A stretch of 64,000 nt of DNA from Streptomyces calvus (lineage in GTDB: Bacteria > Actinomycetota > Actinomycetes > Streptomycetales > Streptomycetaceae), in assembly GCF_006782915.1 (NCBI RefSeq), contig NZ_VCNP01000056.1, positions 558,001 through 622,000 on the forward strand, written 5' to 3'. The notes beneath the pieces were generated by a model. That model was not told the origin of the DNA. It made no database searches and saw only the letters and a program-made list of their open reading frames with translations. Positions 7,693-16,390 of the stretch are shown here, one piece after another; positions within the stretch are counted from its first letter, which is position 1; each line of letters opens with the position of its first letter. Made by a program: the position numbers and the translations under genes.

Positions 7693-8402
7693 CCTTCACC
7701 CTGACCGTGGCCGACGAGGTACGCGCCCTCGCGCCCGGCTTCACCCATGTCGCCGTCGAGGCCCACGACCTGGTCAACGGGCCGAGCACGGAGGCGAGTT
7801 CCGCCCTCCTCGACGACGCGGCCCGCCGCCTCGCCGCCCGGCTGGACGGCCGGCCCCCGCACGAGGACCCGCACATGGCGGCCTGGCGCGAGACCTACAC
7901 GGCGTTCGGCTCGAAGCCGTCCCGCACCCGCAACTCGGCCGAGGCGCTGGCCAAGCGGGCCCTCTCCCCGGCCGGCCTGCCCCGGATCAACCTCCTCGTC
8001 GACCTCTACAACGCCATCAGCGTCGCCCACCTGATCCCGGTGGGCGGCGAGGACATCGACCGCATCCAGGGCGGCATGCGGCTCGTACGCGCCACCGGCC
8101 GGGAGGACTTCGTGACCGTCGCGGACGGCGAGGAGACCGTAGAGCACCCCGACGCCGGCGAAGTGGTGTGGCGCGACGACGCCGGTGTGACCTGCCGCCG
8201 CTGGAACTGGCGCCAGGGCCCGCGCACCCGCCTCACCGAGGAGACGGTCTCCGGCATCTTCCTGCTGGAGAGCCTGGCGCCGATGCCGGTCGCCGACGTG
8301 ACGCAGGCGGCCGCCGAACTCGCGGACCTGCTGGAGAAGTTCAGCCCCGGCGCATCGGTCGCCGTCCACCCCGCCGAACCCGCCGTCCCGGACGGTCGCT
8401 AG
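7689..8402 (+). CDS. B3/B4 tRNA-editing-domain protein
   Basis: 237 residues resembling the free-standing B3/B4 domain of phenylalanyl-tRNA synthetase beta subunit. Recognisable segments are RNSAEALAKRAL, the PRINLLVDLYNAISVAHLIPVGGEDID block and the SGIFLLESL C-terminal segment. In the synthetase this domain hydrolyses mis-charged tRNA; stand-alone versions are uncharacterised or act on D-amino-acid or mischarged substrates (inference). The ATG at 7689 overlaps the stop of the transglutaminase-like frame, supporting a two-gene operon from the 7072 promoter. An in-frame ATG at 7647 lies inside the preceding gene and was not chosen. Confidence 0.8.
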   Translation: MTFTLTVADEVRALAPGFTHVAVEAHDLVNGPSTEASSALLDDAARRLAARLDGRPPHEDPHMAAWRETYTAFGSKPSRTRNSAEALAKRALSPAGLPRINLLVDLYNAISVAHLIPVGGEDIDRIQGGMRLVRATGREDFVTVADGEETVEHPDAGEVVWRDDAGVTCRRWNWRQGPRTRLTEETVSGIFLLESLAPMPVADVTQAAAELADLLEKFSPGASVAVHPAEPAVPDGR

Positions 8403-8412
8403 TCTGCCCACC

Positions 8413-9585
8413 ATGGGGGACGGGGACATGAGCGCGCAGGCCGGACCGGAGACCCGACCGGGCAGGTCCGCCCGGCCGAGACGGCACTGGCCGCTCGCCT
8501 CGGCCGTGGCACTGGCCCTGGTCGCCACCGCGACCGCGGTGCCCCTCGTCCTGGCCGACTCCGGCGACGACACCCCCTGCCAGGACGTCCCCGCCTCCAC
8601 CCGCGCACTCGCCGAGGACCCGGCCGCCGCCACCCGCGCCCTCGACCCGGGCGCCGACCTGTCCCGCTTCCCGGCCGTGCGCAAGCTGATCGCGCACGAG
8701 AACCCGTGCGGCGACGGCGCCCGGACCCTGGGCGCGGTCATCGAGGCCGCCACCCGCGCCGACCGCCCGGGCACCGCGCACACGCTGGCGCAGGCGCGTG
8801 CCGCCCACGCCGTCGTCGCGGCCCTGGAGTCGGCCGAGGTGCCCGACGGCATGGCGCCGGGCCTGGCACGGATGCTCGCCGACTACGTGGTGGACGAGAT
8901 CCGCTACCTCTCTCCTTCCACGGACGCCGCGGGCCCGGCCGTGACCTCCGCACAGGCCGCACCCGACAAGAGCGGCCACACCCCGTACGGCCGTTTCCTC
9001 GCCCCGGGTGAGGCGCACGCCGACTTCGAGTACGCCGATCCCGTCTCGGGCGCGGAACCGGACCCGGACCGGCTGATCGGGAAGGTGGCCAGGAACCCCG
9101 AGGCGTTCGCGATCCTCTACGACGCCGCGCGCGCCTACTTCGCCCACTACCTCGAGCGCCTCACCTCCCGAGGCGGCGACCCCGACGACCGCCCCGCGGA
9201 CGGTCACCGCGACGACACCCCGGACACCGTCTGGCCCGACAACGACCTCGAGGACATCGCCGAGCGGATCGGCGCCCTGATGAGCCACCGCGTCGTCCAC
9301 ACCCGGAACGGTGAGATCCCCGACCTCGCCGCCTTCGACCGGGCCGTACGCAAGCACACCCGTGGCGCCTACCGGCCGGCCGGGCAGCGCCTGACCACCC
9401 GCCCGCCCATGGGCGACATCGCCGACCGCCCGGTGTCCGGGCCGCTGAGCGGCGAACTCACCGACGGGCGGCACCAGTTGCTCACGGTCCTCGACGCGTG
9501 GGCCGAGGCACGGCAGGTGCCCGCAGAACGAGCGGCGGCGATGGAACTGGTCGTCGACAACGCATATGTGCGGGCGGCCGGCTGA
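8413..9585 (+). CDS. Membrane-anchored or secreted protein of unknown function
   Basis: 390 residues. After a basic N-terminus a single hydrophobic segment (about residues 26-47, ASAVALALVATATAVPLVLA) acts as an anchor or signal; the rest is a hydrophilic extracytoplasmic domain with two early cysteines (C53 and C98, approximate). No known domain was recognised. The start is ambiguous: ATG 8413 lacks a ribosome-binding site but lies 7 nt after TAGTCT, suggesting a leaderless start, while ATG 8428 is preceded by GGGGACGGGG. The gene follows the B3/B4 gene by 10 bp and converges on another membrane-anchored hypothetical gene. Confidence 0.7.
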   Translation: MGDGDMSAQAGPETRPGRSARPRRHWPLASAVALALVATATAVPLVLADSGDDTPCQDVPASTRALAEDPAAATRALDPGADLSRFPAVRKLIAHENPCGDGARTLGAVIEAATRADRPGTAHTLAQARAAHAVVAALESAEVPDGMAPGLARMLADYVVDEIRYLSPSTDAAGPAVTSAQAAPDKSGHTPYGRFLAPGEAHADFEYADPVSGAEPDPDRLIGKVARNPEAFAILYDAARAYFAHYLERLTSRGGDPDDRPADGHRDDTPDTVWPDNDLEDIAERIGALMSHRVVHTRNGEIPDLAAFDRAVRKHTRGAYRPAGQRLTTRPPMGDIADRPVSGPLSGELTDGRHQLLTVLDAWAEARQVPAERAAAMELVVDNAYVRAAG

Positions 9586-9593
9586 ACAGCCGG
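9578..9593. terminator. Short hairpin between convergent genes
   Basis: CCGGCT-gaac-AGCCGG overlaps the stop codon of the upstream gene and lies 23 bp before the stop of the convergent gene. Short stem, no U-tract; weak terminator candidate. Confidence 0.35.
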
Positions 9594-9615
9594 GCGGACT
9601 CCGGCGGGAGACCGC

Positions 9616-10635
9616 TCACCTCACCTTGGGGCCGGAGCAGTCCCGGCGCTCCACCTGGTCGCGGGCGAACGCCTCCAGCAGCTCCCGCTTGCGTTCCTGC
9701 CCCACACCCGGGATGCCGTCCGACGCGTCCACGGCGAACTGCGCGGCCTCGCCGTCGCAACGGGCGGTCGCCGTCAGGGAGAGGGGCCGCCCGCTGTCGT
9801 CGGCGGCGAAACGGCGGCTCCAGTCGCCGTACCAGGCGACGAACGTCATCCGGTGACCGCTGCCGCCGTCCGCCGCCGACTCGTCGTACACCAGGCAACG
9901 GCCCGTCGGAGCCGCGTCGTTGACGCCGTCCGCGACCCGCCAGCCGGCCCCGTCCGCAAGGCCCGCCCGGGTCAGCCAGCCGCAGCCGGTGCCGCCCGCC
10001 TCGGCGAGCGGGACCGTCTTCGGGTCGTCCTGCGGTTCGGCGAGTCCGGCGTCACCGCCGGGCGCGGTCAGCGGTTCGGCGCCGCAACCCAGCCGCTTCG
10101 ACACGCCGTTGACGACGCCCACGGCCGTCTCGTACGCGGCCGGATGCCCCCAGAGCGCGTCCTGCCCGAACTGCGTGCGCACCAGCAGCTTGCGGCGGCG
10201 GCCGTCGTCGTCCTTCCCCAGGGCCGGGCAGGGCAGCAGGAACCGCAGGGACCCGAACCGGTCGACGAACGCGGGCAGTCCGGCGGGGGCCGGAGCCTGC
10301 GGTGCGAGCCCCTTGTCACCCAGGGCCGTCAGGAGCTCATGGTCCTGCTGGTCCCGCCCGGTGTGGGCCTCCACCCGCAGCACCAGGTCGCTGCGGAGTT
10401 CGTCTCCCTCGAAGGACAGCCTGCACCGGTACTCGCCGAGCTCCCGGAACGTCGTCGACTCGGCGTCCTCGAAGTGCGACCCGTTCTCGGCGAGTTGCCG
10501 CACCGCGTCCCCAGGCAGGGCACCGTCGCAGGCGGTGCGCACCAGCCACCAGTCCCGGGCGAACGGTTCGGCGATCCAGCCGCCCAGTCCCACGACCGCC
10601 GCGGCCGCCGCCGCAACCCCGATCCAGCGCCGCAT
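9616..10635 (-). CDS. Membrane-anchored protein of unknown function
   Basis: 339 residues: MRRW followed by a hydrophobic, alanine-rich segment (about 5-22), then an extracytoplasmic region rich in cysteines (for example ACDG, YRCRL, LLPCP, LGCG, GTGCGW, GRCLVY, ARCDGE, RRDCSG), an even number that suggests several disulphides and an internal duplication of a roughly 150-residue module: RTACDGALP...FEGDELRSDLVLRVE resembles TGCGWLTRAGL...AWYGDWSRRF only loosely. No enzyme motif was found. The start is set by the signal segment; GGGGGCG precedes it. Confidence 0.7.
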   Translation of the reverse strand: MRRWIGVAAAAAAVVGLGGWIAEPFARDWWLVRTACDGALPGDAVRQLAENGSHFEDAESTTFRELGEYRCRLSFEGDELRSDLVLRVEAHTGRDQQDHELLTALGDKGLAPQAPAPAGLPAFVDRFGSLRFLLPCPALGKDDDGRRRKLLVRTQFGQDALWGHPAAYETAVGVVNGVSKRLGCGAEPLTAPGGDAGLAEPQDDPKTVPLAEAGGTGCGWLTRAGLADGAGWRVADGVNDAAPTGRCLVYDESAADGGSGHRMTFVAWYGDWSRRFAADDSGRPLSLTATARCDGEAAQFAVDASDGIPGVGQERKRELLEAFARDQVERRDCSGPKVR

Positions 10636-10665
10636 CCTTCGCCCCCGTAGCGCAGCCGACGTACG

Positions 10666-10690
10666 GAACCGGCGTGCGGGACGCCGGTTC
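10666..10690 (-). terminator. Hairpin downstream of plsC-like gene
   Basis: GAACCGGCG / CGCCGGTTC is a perfect 9-bp stem with a 7-nt loop, 50 bp after the acyltransferase stop and before the next same-strand gene. It could end plsC transcription or sit in the 5' region of the downstream gene. Confidence 0.55.
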
Positions 10691-10740
10691 CTGGTTACGG
10701 GGACCCTATCGAGGGCGCGGGGGCGGCCGTCCGGCGGGTG

Positions 10741-11469
10741 TCAGTGGGCCTCGGCCTCGCGGACCTGCTCCGGCGTCGGAGCCGTACCGCCGAGGTGGGC
10801 CGGCATCCACCAGGTGTCGTCCGGGCCCTTGGGCCGCACCGGGTAGGCACGCTGCGCCGCCTCCAGCAGCTCCTGCACCCGCTCGCGCAGCTGCCGGGTG
10901 ATCGCACCCGCGTACTTGTCCTTGGACGCCTCGATCGCCTCGCCGACGCGGATGGTGACCGGGATGTGGCTGCGCTTGAAGTTGCGCGGATGACCCTTGG
11001 TCCACAGCCGCTGCGTGCCCCACACCGCCATCGGGATCAGCGGCACGCCCGCCTCCTGCGCCAGGCGCGCGGCACCCGACTTGAAGCTCTTCAGCGTGAA
11101 CGACTGCGAGATCGTCGCCTCCGGGAAGACACCCACGATCTCGCCCGACCGCAGCGACCGCAGCGCGTGCTCGTACGCCGCCTCGCCCTGGGCGCGGTCC
11201 ACCGGGATGTGCTTCATGCCGCGCATCAGCGGGCCGGAGACGCGGTGCCGGAAGACCGACTCCTTCGCCATGAAGCGCACCAGTCGCTTCTGCGGCAGCG
11301 CCGCGAGGCCGTTGAACACGAAGTCCAGGTAGCTGATGTGGTTGCTCACCAGCACGGCGCCGCCCGTGCGCGGGATATTCTCCGAACCCCGGCAGTCGAT
11401 CTTGAGGTCCCACACCTTGAACAGCGTGCGGGCGAAACCGACGACGGGCCGGTAGACGAGTTCTGCCAT
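10741..11469 (-). CDS. 1-acylglycerol-3-phosphate acyltransferase (PlsC-like)
   Basis: 242 residues with all PlsC acyltransferase blocks: NHISYLD with the catalytic HX4D (H44, D49), a KxxxFR-type block (MAKESVFRH), the phosphate-binding FPEAT (115-119) and a hydrophobic VPLIPMAVWG block. The enzyme would acylate lysophosphatidic acid at the membrane surface in phospholipid synthesis. The N-terminus is only weakly hydrophobic. ATG 11469 was chosen because the acyltransferase domain begins there; longer in-frame extensions are arginine/proline-rich and not gene-like. GGAAGGG lies 13 nt upstream. Confidence 0.9.
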   Translation of the reverse strand: MAELVYRPVVGFARTLFKVWDLKIDCRGSENIPRTGGAVLVSNHISYLDFVFNGLAALPQKRLVRFMAKESVFRHRVSGPLMRGMKHIPVDRAQGEAAYEHALRSLRSGEIVGVFPEATISQSFTLKSFKSGAARLAQEAGVPLIPMAVWGTQRLWTKGHPRNFKRSHIPVTIRVGEAIEASKDKYAGAITRQLRERVQELLEAAQRAYPVRPKGPDDTWWMPAHLGGTAPTPEQVREAEAH

Positions 11470-11528
11470 GGGCGGGGTGGAACCCTTCCTTCTCTGCCTG
11501 GGAAGGCGGCTCCCAGTCGAAGTTACGC

Positions 11529-11547
11529 AGCCGTAGGTTTTACGGCT
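11529..11547. promoter_or_regulatory. Inverted repeat AGCCGTA-N5-TACGGCT
   Basis: Perfect 7-bp arms in the divergent region between plsC-like and thioredoxin genes. TAACTT at 11520-11525 on the minus strand could be the plsC -10, placing the repeat near its -35. Role unproven. Confidence 0.35.
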
Positions 11548-11726
11548 TGTCGCAGATGGTGCCCGAAGAACGGCCGGTGAACCAGCCCTGGCGCCCGCCG
11601 ACGGCGAGATTCTCGTCACGTCCCGCCCCCCTGGCCCACCTCGCCCTTTGCGCGCGGGAGCGGGGAATGTTCCCGGGCCGTGGCACGCTGCAGGACGTTG
11701 ACACAGGTCCACGGCGGGAGAGACGG

Positions 11727-12065
11727 GTGCGAGGACACGAGGGCGAGGTCTCGGCGGCGGCGGGCGGGGCGTGGGCCGATCTGGGCGTCCCGCTCGGGGA
11801 ACGCGCCACGCTGGTGCAGTTCTCCACCGCCTTCTGCGCGCCCTGCCGGGCCACCCGGCGGGTGCTCGGCGAGGTGGCCGCACTGGTCCCGGGCGTCGCC
11901 CACGTGGAGATCGACGCCGAGGCCCGGCTGGACCTGGTACGCCGGCTGGACGTCGTGAAGACCCCGACCGTACTGGTCCTCGACGCCGCCGGCCGGATCG
12001 TACGGCGCGCGACCGGACAGCCCCGCAAGGCCGATGTGATCGCCGCGCTCGGGGAGGCCGTGTGA
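11727..12065 (+). CDS. Thioredoxin-fold protein
   Basis: 112 residues with the thioredoxin active site in FCAPC (C37 and C40), the preceding LVQFSTAF strand and a cis-proline loop VVKTPTVLVLDAAGR. The CAPC centre differs from the CGPC of classical thioredoxin, so redox potential and partners may differ. No signal peptide, hence cytoplasmic. The GTG start at 11727 is preceded by GGGAG; upstream in-frame ATGs extend through a proline/arginine-rich region with no homology and were rejected. It is divergent from the plsC-like gene. Confidence 0.85.
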   Translation: MRGHEGEVSAAAGGAWADLGVPLGERATLVQFSTAFCAPCRATRRVLGEVAALVPGVAHVEIDAEARLDLVRRLDVVKTPTVLVLDAAGRIVRRATGQPRKADVIAALGEAV

Positions 12066-12282
12066 GGGCGGCCGGGGTCGCGGTGAGGCATCTCCCACCT
12101 CACGGGACCGACTTGACTGCGCGGGTCGCACGTCGTCAGCCTGGCCCCATGCCTTCGGAACCCCTTCGCCCCCGGTGGGTACCCGGCCGCCCGGCGGCCG
12201 TCGCGCCCGCCGCGCGCGTGCGCCGGCCGGGCCGGTGAGCAGCCGCGAACCCGCTCGTCGCCTCCCGCAGAAGGACAGTTCC

Positions 12283-12792
12283 ATGACGGCCACGTCCGAC
12301 CTCGGCACCGCCCGCCTCGCCTCGCCCGAGCTGCTGCGCTCCGTCTTCCGCAAGCACGCGGCGGGCGTCGCCGTGATCACCGCGCGCGGCGAGGCCGGTC
12401 CGGTCGGCTTCACCGCCACTTCCCTCGCCTCCGTCTCCGCCGAACCCCCGATGCTGTCCTTCGCGGTGGGCACCCACAGCTCCACCTGGCCGGCCATCGC
12501 GGCGGGCGACCACGTCGGCGTGCACGTCCTCGGCGAGCACCAGCGGGAGCTGGCGGCGACGTTCGCGCGCAGCGGCGCCGACCGCTTCGGCCCGGGCACC
12601 GCCTGGCGGGAGGGGCCCGAGGGCGTCCCCGTGCTGGACGGCGTGCCCGCCTGGACCGTGTGCAAGGTGGTGGCCCGGGTGCCGGCCGGCGATCACCGGA
12701 TCGTGGTCGCCGAGCTCCTGGCCGGCGACCCCACCGGTCACGGCCGCCCGCTCGTCTACCACCAGGGGCGCTTCAGCGGTCTGCGCGACTGA
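12283..12792 (+). CDS. Flavin reductase-like (FMN-binding split-barrel) protein
   Basis: 169 residues of the flavin_reduct domain: LLRSVFRKHAAGVAVITA at the N-terminus, GFTATSLASVSAEPPMLSFAV (FMN phosphate contact), and WTVCKVVARVPAGDHRIVVAEL in the C-terminal half. Such proteins reduce FMN or FAD with NAD(P)H, often for a two-component monooxygenase; no monooxygenase is adjacent, so it may serve several partners. AAGGAC precedes the ATG. The 217-bp region upstream holds only a weak inverted repeat (GTGAGG/CCTCAC at 12083-12103) and an unconvincing 29-codon frame. Confidence 0.88.
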   Translation: MTATSDLGTARLASPELLRSVFRKHAAGVAVITARGEAGPVGFTATSLASVSAEPPMLSFAVGTHSSTWPAIAAGDHVGVHVLGEHQRELAATFARSGADRFGPGTAWREGPEGVPVLDGVPAWTVCKVVARVPAGDHRIVVAELLAGDPTGHGRPLVYHQGRFSGLRD

Positions 12793-13010
12793 GCCCGGCT
12801 CGTCCCTGCTCGCGGCACCGTCGAGTTCCGGTTACGCTGCGTTGCGAAGGTCACAGTTCAAAGCGCTTGCTTAGCGGGCAGGAACTGGATGTACTGACGA
12901 GTAATATTTCGGTCGGAGCGTGGGTCGCCCCGACCGGGACCGCCTGCTTCAGGCGCCTATGCTGCCTGGAGGCAGGCAGCCAGAAATGACGATGCAGTAG
13001 GAGAGCCGGC

Positions 13011-13799
13011 GTGAGCTTGAGGATCGTTGTCACCGTGAAGTACGTGCCCGACGCCACTGGCGACCGGCACTTCGCCGATGACCTGACCGTCGACCGCGAC
13101 GACGTGGACGGTCTGCTCTCCGAACTGGACGAGTACGCGGTCGAGCAGGCGCTGCAGATCTCGGAGAACTCCGACGACGACGTGGAGATCACCGTTCTCA
13201 CGGTGGGTCCGGAGGACGCCAAGGACGCCCTGCGCAAGGCGCTGTCCATGGGCGCGGACAAGGCGATCCACGTCGAGGACGACGACCTGCACGGCACCGA
13301 CGCCATCGGTACCTCCCTGGTCCTCGCCAAGGCCATCGAGAAGGCCGGCTACGACCTGGTCATTTCCGGCATGGCCTCCACCGACGGCACCATGGGCGTC
13401 GTTCCGGCACTGCTCGCGGAGCGTCTGGGCGTACCGCAGGTGACCCTCCTGTCCGAGGTCTCCGTCGAGGACGGCACGGTCAAGGGCCGCCGTGACGGCG
13501 ACGCGGCCAGCGAGCAGCTGGAGGCGTCCCTGCCGGCGGTCGTGTCGGTGACCGACCAGTCGGGCGAGGCCCGTTACCCGTCCTTCAAGGGCATCATGGC
13601 GGCCAAGAAGAAGCCGGTGGAGTCCTGGGACCTGTCCGACCTCGACCTGGAGGCGGAGGAGGTCGGCCTGGAGGGCTCCTACACCACGGTCGACGCCGCG
13701 ACCGAGCGTCCGGCCCGTACGGCGGGCACGATCGTCAAGGACGAGGGCGAGGGCGGCAAGCAGCTCGCCGAGTTCCTCGCGAGCCAGAAGTTCATCTGA
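13011..13799 (+). CDS. etfB: Electron transfer flavoprotein beta subunit
   Basis: 262 residues matching EtfB/FixA: N-terminal MSLRIVVTVKYVPD, the AMP-binding block around TVGPEDAKDALRKALSMGADKA, and the signature VISGMASTDGTMGVVPALLAERLG. With EtfA it forms the FAD/AMP heterodimer that carries electrons from acyl-CoA dehydrogenases to the quinone pool. AGGAG precedes the GTG start. The 218-bp upstream region has an AT-rich TAATAT at 12902-12907 and a hairpin CTGCCT/AGGCAG at 12962-12979 that may matter for leader structure. Confidence 0.95.
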   Translation: MSLRIVVTVKYVPDATGDRHFADDLTVDRDDVDGLLSELDEYAVEQALQISENSDDDVEITVLTVGPEDAKDALRKALSMGADKAIHVEDDDLHGTDAIGTSLVLAKAIEKAGYDLVISGMASTDGTMGVVPALLAERLGVPQVTLLSEVSVEDGTVKGRRDGDAASEQLEASLPAVVSVTDQSGEARYPSFKGIMAAKKKPVESWDLSDLDLEAEEVGLEGSYTTVDAATERPARTAGTIVKDEGEGGKQLAEFLASQKFI

Positions 13800-13860
13800 G
13801 CCACGAGGCTCAACTCGCTTCCCGCCCCTCATACTTCGCAAGCAGGAGAGAAGAAGTCCC

Positions 13861-14823
13861 ATGGCTGAAGTTCTCGTCTACGTCGACCACGTGGACGGCG
13901 CCGTCCGCAAGCCCACGCTGGAGCTGCTGACCCTGGCCCGCCGCATCGGCGAGCCGGTCGCCGTCGCGCTGGGCAACGGCGCCGGCGACACCGCCGCCAC
14001 GCTGGCCGAGCACGGTGCGGTGAAGGTCCTCACCCACGAGGCCGCCGAGTACGCCGACTACCTGGTCGTGCCGAAGGTCGACGCCCTCCAGGCCGCCCAC
14101 GAGGCCGTCTCCCCGGCCGCCGTGCTGGTCCCGTCCTCCGCCGAGGGCAAGGAGATCGCCGCCCGTCTGGCGCTGCGCCTGGGCTCCGGCATCATCACCG
14201 ACGCCGTCGACCTGGAGGCCGGCGACGAGGGCCCGGTGGCCACGCAGTCGGTGTTCGCCGCGTCCTACACCACCAAGTCCCGTGTCTCCAAGGGCACCCC
14301 GGTCATCACGGTCAAGCCGAACTCGGCCGCCGTGGAGGCCGCTCCGGCCGCCGGTGCGGTCGAGGCCCTGTCGGTGACGTTCTCCGCGCAGGCGACCGGC
14401 ACCAAGGTCACCGGCCGCACGCCGCGCGAGTCGACGGGCCGTCCGGAGCTGACCGAGGCCGCGATCGTGGTCTCCGGTGGCCGCGGTGTCAACGGCGCGG
14501 AGAACTTCGCGATCATCGAGGCGCTCGCCGACTCGCTCGGTGCCGCCGTGGGTGCCTCGCGCGCCGCCGTGGACGCCGGCTGGTACCCGCACACCAACCA
14601 GGTCGGCCAGACCGGCAAGTCCGTCTCGCCTCAGCTGTACATCGCCTCCGGCATCTCCGGCGCGATCCAGCACCGCGCGGGCATGCAGACCTCGAAGACC
14701 ATCGTGGCCGTCAACAAGGACGCCGAGGCCCCGATCTTCGAGCTGGTCGACTACGGCGTCGTCGGCGACCTGTTCGACGTCGTCCCGCAGCTCACCGAGG
14801 AGATCAAGGCCCGCAAGGGCTGA
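13861..14823 (+). CDS. etfA: Electron transfer flavoprotein alpha subunit
   Basis: 320 residues matching EtfA/FixB. The N-terminal domain starts MAEVLVYVDHVDGAVRKPTLELL; the C-terminal FAD domain carries VSGGRGVNGAENF, GASRAAVDAGWYPHTNQVGQTGKSVSPQLY and SGISGAIQHRAGMQTSK, the classic FAD-binding signature. It is 61 bp after etfB with its own AGGAGAG ribosome-binding site, and the pair ends in a strong hairpin, so it is a self-contained etfBA operon without fixCX. Confidence 0.96.
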   Translation: MAEVLVYVDHVDGAVRKPTLELLTLARRIGEPVAVALGNGAGDTAATLAEHGAVKVLTHEAAEYADYLVVPKVDALQAAHEAVSPAAVLVPSSAEGKEIAARLALRLGSGIITDAVDLEAGDEGPVATQSVFAASYTTKSRVSKGTPVITVKPNSAAVEAAPAAGAVEALSVTFSAQATGTKVTGRTPRESTGRPELTEAAIVVSGGRGVNGAENFAIIEALADSLGAAVGASRAAVDAGWYPHTNQVGQTGKSVSPQLYIASGISGAIQHRAGMQTSKTIVAVNKDAEAPIFELVDYGVVGDLFDVVPQLTEEIKARKG

Positions 14824-14838
14824 TCCCTCCCCGCCCGT

Positions 14839-14877
14839 ACGAGGCCCCCGCGACCGCACCGGTCGCGGGGGCCTCGT
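14839..14877 (+). terminator. Rho-independent-type terminator of etfBA
   Basis: A perfect 17-bp stem (ACGAGGCCCCCGCGACC and its complement) with a 5-nt loop starts 15 bp after the etfA stop. There is no U-tract, as is usual in Streptomyces. Confidence 0.85.
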
Positions 14878-14915
14878 CCGTCGCCGGGGCCGGTCGCGGC
14901 GGGACACTGGGGGTG

Positions 14916-14968
14916 TTGACCTGCGGGGAGACGCCCGATAACTTCATTTCAACGAAAGATTGATTTCG
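14916..14968 (+). promoter_or_regulatory. Promoter and operator of the DUF6986 gene
   Basis: TTGACC (14916-14921), 17-nt spacer and TAACTT (14939-14944) form a strong sigma-70-type promoter. Just downstream, overlapping the expected start of transcription, lie interleaved half-sites TTTC-aac-GAAA and CGAAA-gattga-TTTCG (14947-14968), a probable repressor site. Confidence 0.65.
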
Positions 14969-14993
14969 TATCGTGGAATTTGGAGGGTGTGGA

Positions 14994-16298
14994 ATGGGCC
15001 AGGGGCAGCAGGAGCGGGTGACGACGAGTCTCGCGGGCGCCGTCGCCGAGGAGATCGGCGCGTCCCTCGCGCCGGTCGACGCCGAGCTGGAGCGCCGCTA
15101 CCCCGGCGACCCGGGCACCCGCCAGCCCGTCCACACCGTCTACGTCCCCGGCGACGCCTTCACCGCCGACACCCTCCGCGACTGGGGCGACCGGGCGCTC
15201 GCCGCGCTGGACGAACACGCCCCCGACGCCCCGGCCTTCGCCGCCGCCCTCGGCCTGGACGAGACGCTGGCCGACGACGTCTACGCCCGCGTCCGCGCCA
15301 AGCTGGAGCGCGAACCGGTCGAAGACCTGCGCGTCGACTTCGAGGACGGCTACGGCAGCCGGCCCGACGCCGAGGAGGACGAGGCCGCCGCCCGCGCCGC
15401 ACGGCTGATCGCCGAGGCGTACGCCGACGGCACCGCGGCCCCGTACATGGGCATCCGGATGAAGTGCATGGAGGCCGCCGTACGCGACCGCGGCATCCGC
15501 ACCCTCGACATCTTCCTCACCGGACTGCTGGAGGCCGGCGCCCTGCCCGACGGACTGGTGCTCACCCTGCCCAAGGTCACCTACGCCGAGCAGGTCACCG
15601 CCATGGCCCGGCTGCTCGACGCCTTCGAGAAGACCCGCGGCCTCGAGCCGGGCCGCATCGGCTTCGAGATCCAGGTCGAGACCAGCCAGTCCATCCTCGC
15701 CACCGACGGCACCGCCACCGTCGCCCGCATGATCCAGGCCGCCGAGGGCCGCGCCACCGGACTGCACTACGGCACCTTCGACTACAGCGCCTGCCTCGGC
15801 GTCTCCGCCGCACACCAGGCCAGCGACCACCCGGCCGCCGACCACGCCAAGGCCGTCATGCAGGTCGCCGCGGCGGGCACCGGGGTACGGGTCTGCGACG
15901 GCTCCACCAACGTCCTGCCCGTCGGGCCGACCGAGAAGGTGCACGACGCCTGGCGCCTGCACTACGGACTCACCCGCCGCGCCCTGGCCCGCGCCTACTA
16001 CCAGGGCTGGGACATGCACCCCGGCCACCTGCCCACCCGCTACGCGGCCGTCTTCGCCTTCTACCGCGAGGGCTTCGAGCGGGCGGCCGCCCGTCTCGCC
16101 CGGTACGTCGACCGGGCCGGCGGCGACGTCATGGACGAGCCCGCCACCGCCAAGGCCCTCGCCGGATACCTGCTGCGCGGCCTGGACTGCGGCGCCCTGG
16201 ACCCCGCCGAGGTGGCCCGGCAGACCGGCCTGACCCGGGCCGACCTGGAGGGCTTCGCCTCGCCCCGGCGCGGCGACCTGACGGCCACGGCGCGGTAG
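14994..16298 (+). CDS. DUF6986 family, HpcH/HpaI aldolase-citrate lyase-like protein
   Basis: 434 residues. From memory it matches the actinobacterial DUF6986 family, which is related to the HpcH/HpaI and malate-synthase-like TIM barrels. Supporting segments are RVDFEDGYG (acidic metal-binding loop), GIRMKCME, LTLPKVTYAEQV, FEIQVETSQSI and LHYGTFDYSA. In other streptomycetes I recall this family near allantoin/glyoxylate genes, so a carbon-carbon lyase or ligase acting on a glyoxylate-type substrate is possible but unproven. GGAGG precedes ATG 14994; a GTG at 14973 is a less likely start because it lies ahead of that site. Confidence 0.78.
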   Translation: MGQGQQERVTTSLAGAVAEEIGASLAPVDAELERRYPGDPGTRQPVHTVYVPGDAFTADTLRDWGDRALAALDEHAPDAPAFAAALGLDETLADDVYARVRAKLEREPVEDLRVDFEDGYGSRPDAEEDEAAARAARLIAEAYADGTAAPYMGIRMKCMEAAVRDRGIRTLDIFLTGLLEAGALPDGLVLTLPKVTYAEQVTAMARLLDAFEKTRGLEPGRIGFEIQVETSQSILATDGTATVARMIQAAEGRATGLHYGTFDYSACLGVSAAHQASDHPAADHAKAVMQVAAAGTGVRVCDGSTNVLPVGPTEKVHDAWRLHYGLTRRALARAYYQGWDMHPGHLPTRYAAVFAFYREGFERAAARLARYVDRAGGDVMDEPATAKALAGYLLRGLDCGALDPAEVARQTGLTRADLEGFASPRRGDLTATAR

Positions 16299-16341
16299 CC
16301 GGGGGCCGGCCACGGACCGCGCCCGCCCCGGCTTGCCTCAC

Positions 16342-16358
16342 CTATCGAATGTCGATAG
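16342..16358. promoter_or_regulatory. Operator CTATCGA-N3-TCGATAG
   Basis: A perfect 7-bp inverted repeat with 3-nt spacer, 33 bp before the DUF2975 ATG. The XRE regulator encoded in the same operon is the obvious candidate binder (autoregulation; inference). Confidence 0.65.
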
Positions 16359-16390
16359 ATTTCCATCGTGCTTCGGGAGAAGGAGGGGCG

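Noticed and set aside
12066..12282. Short frame ahead of the flavin reductase as a leader peptide
   Set aside because: The 29-codon ATG frame at about 12149-12238 and an upstream GTG frame show no Cys-rich or regulatory peptide pattern and no good ribosome-binding site.
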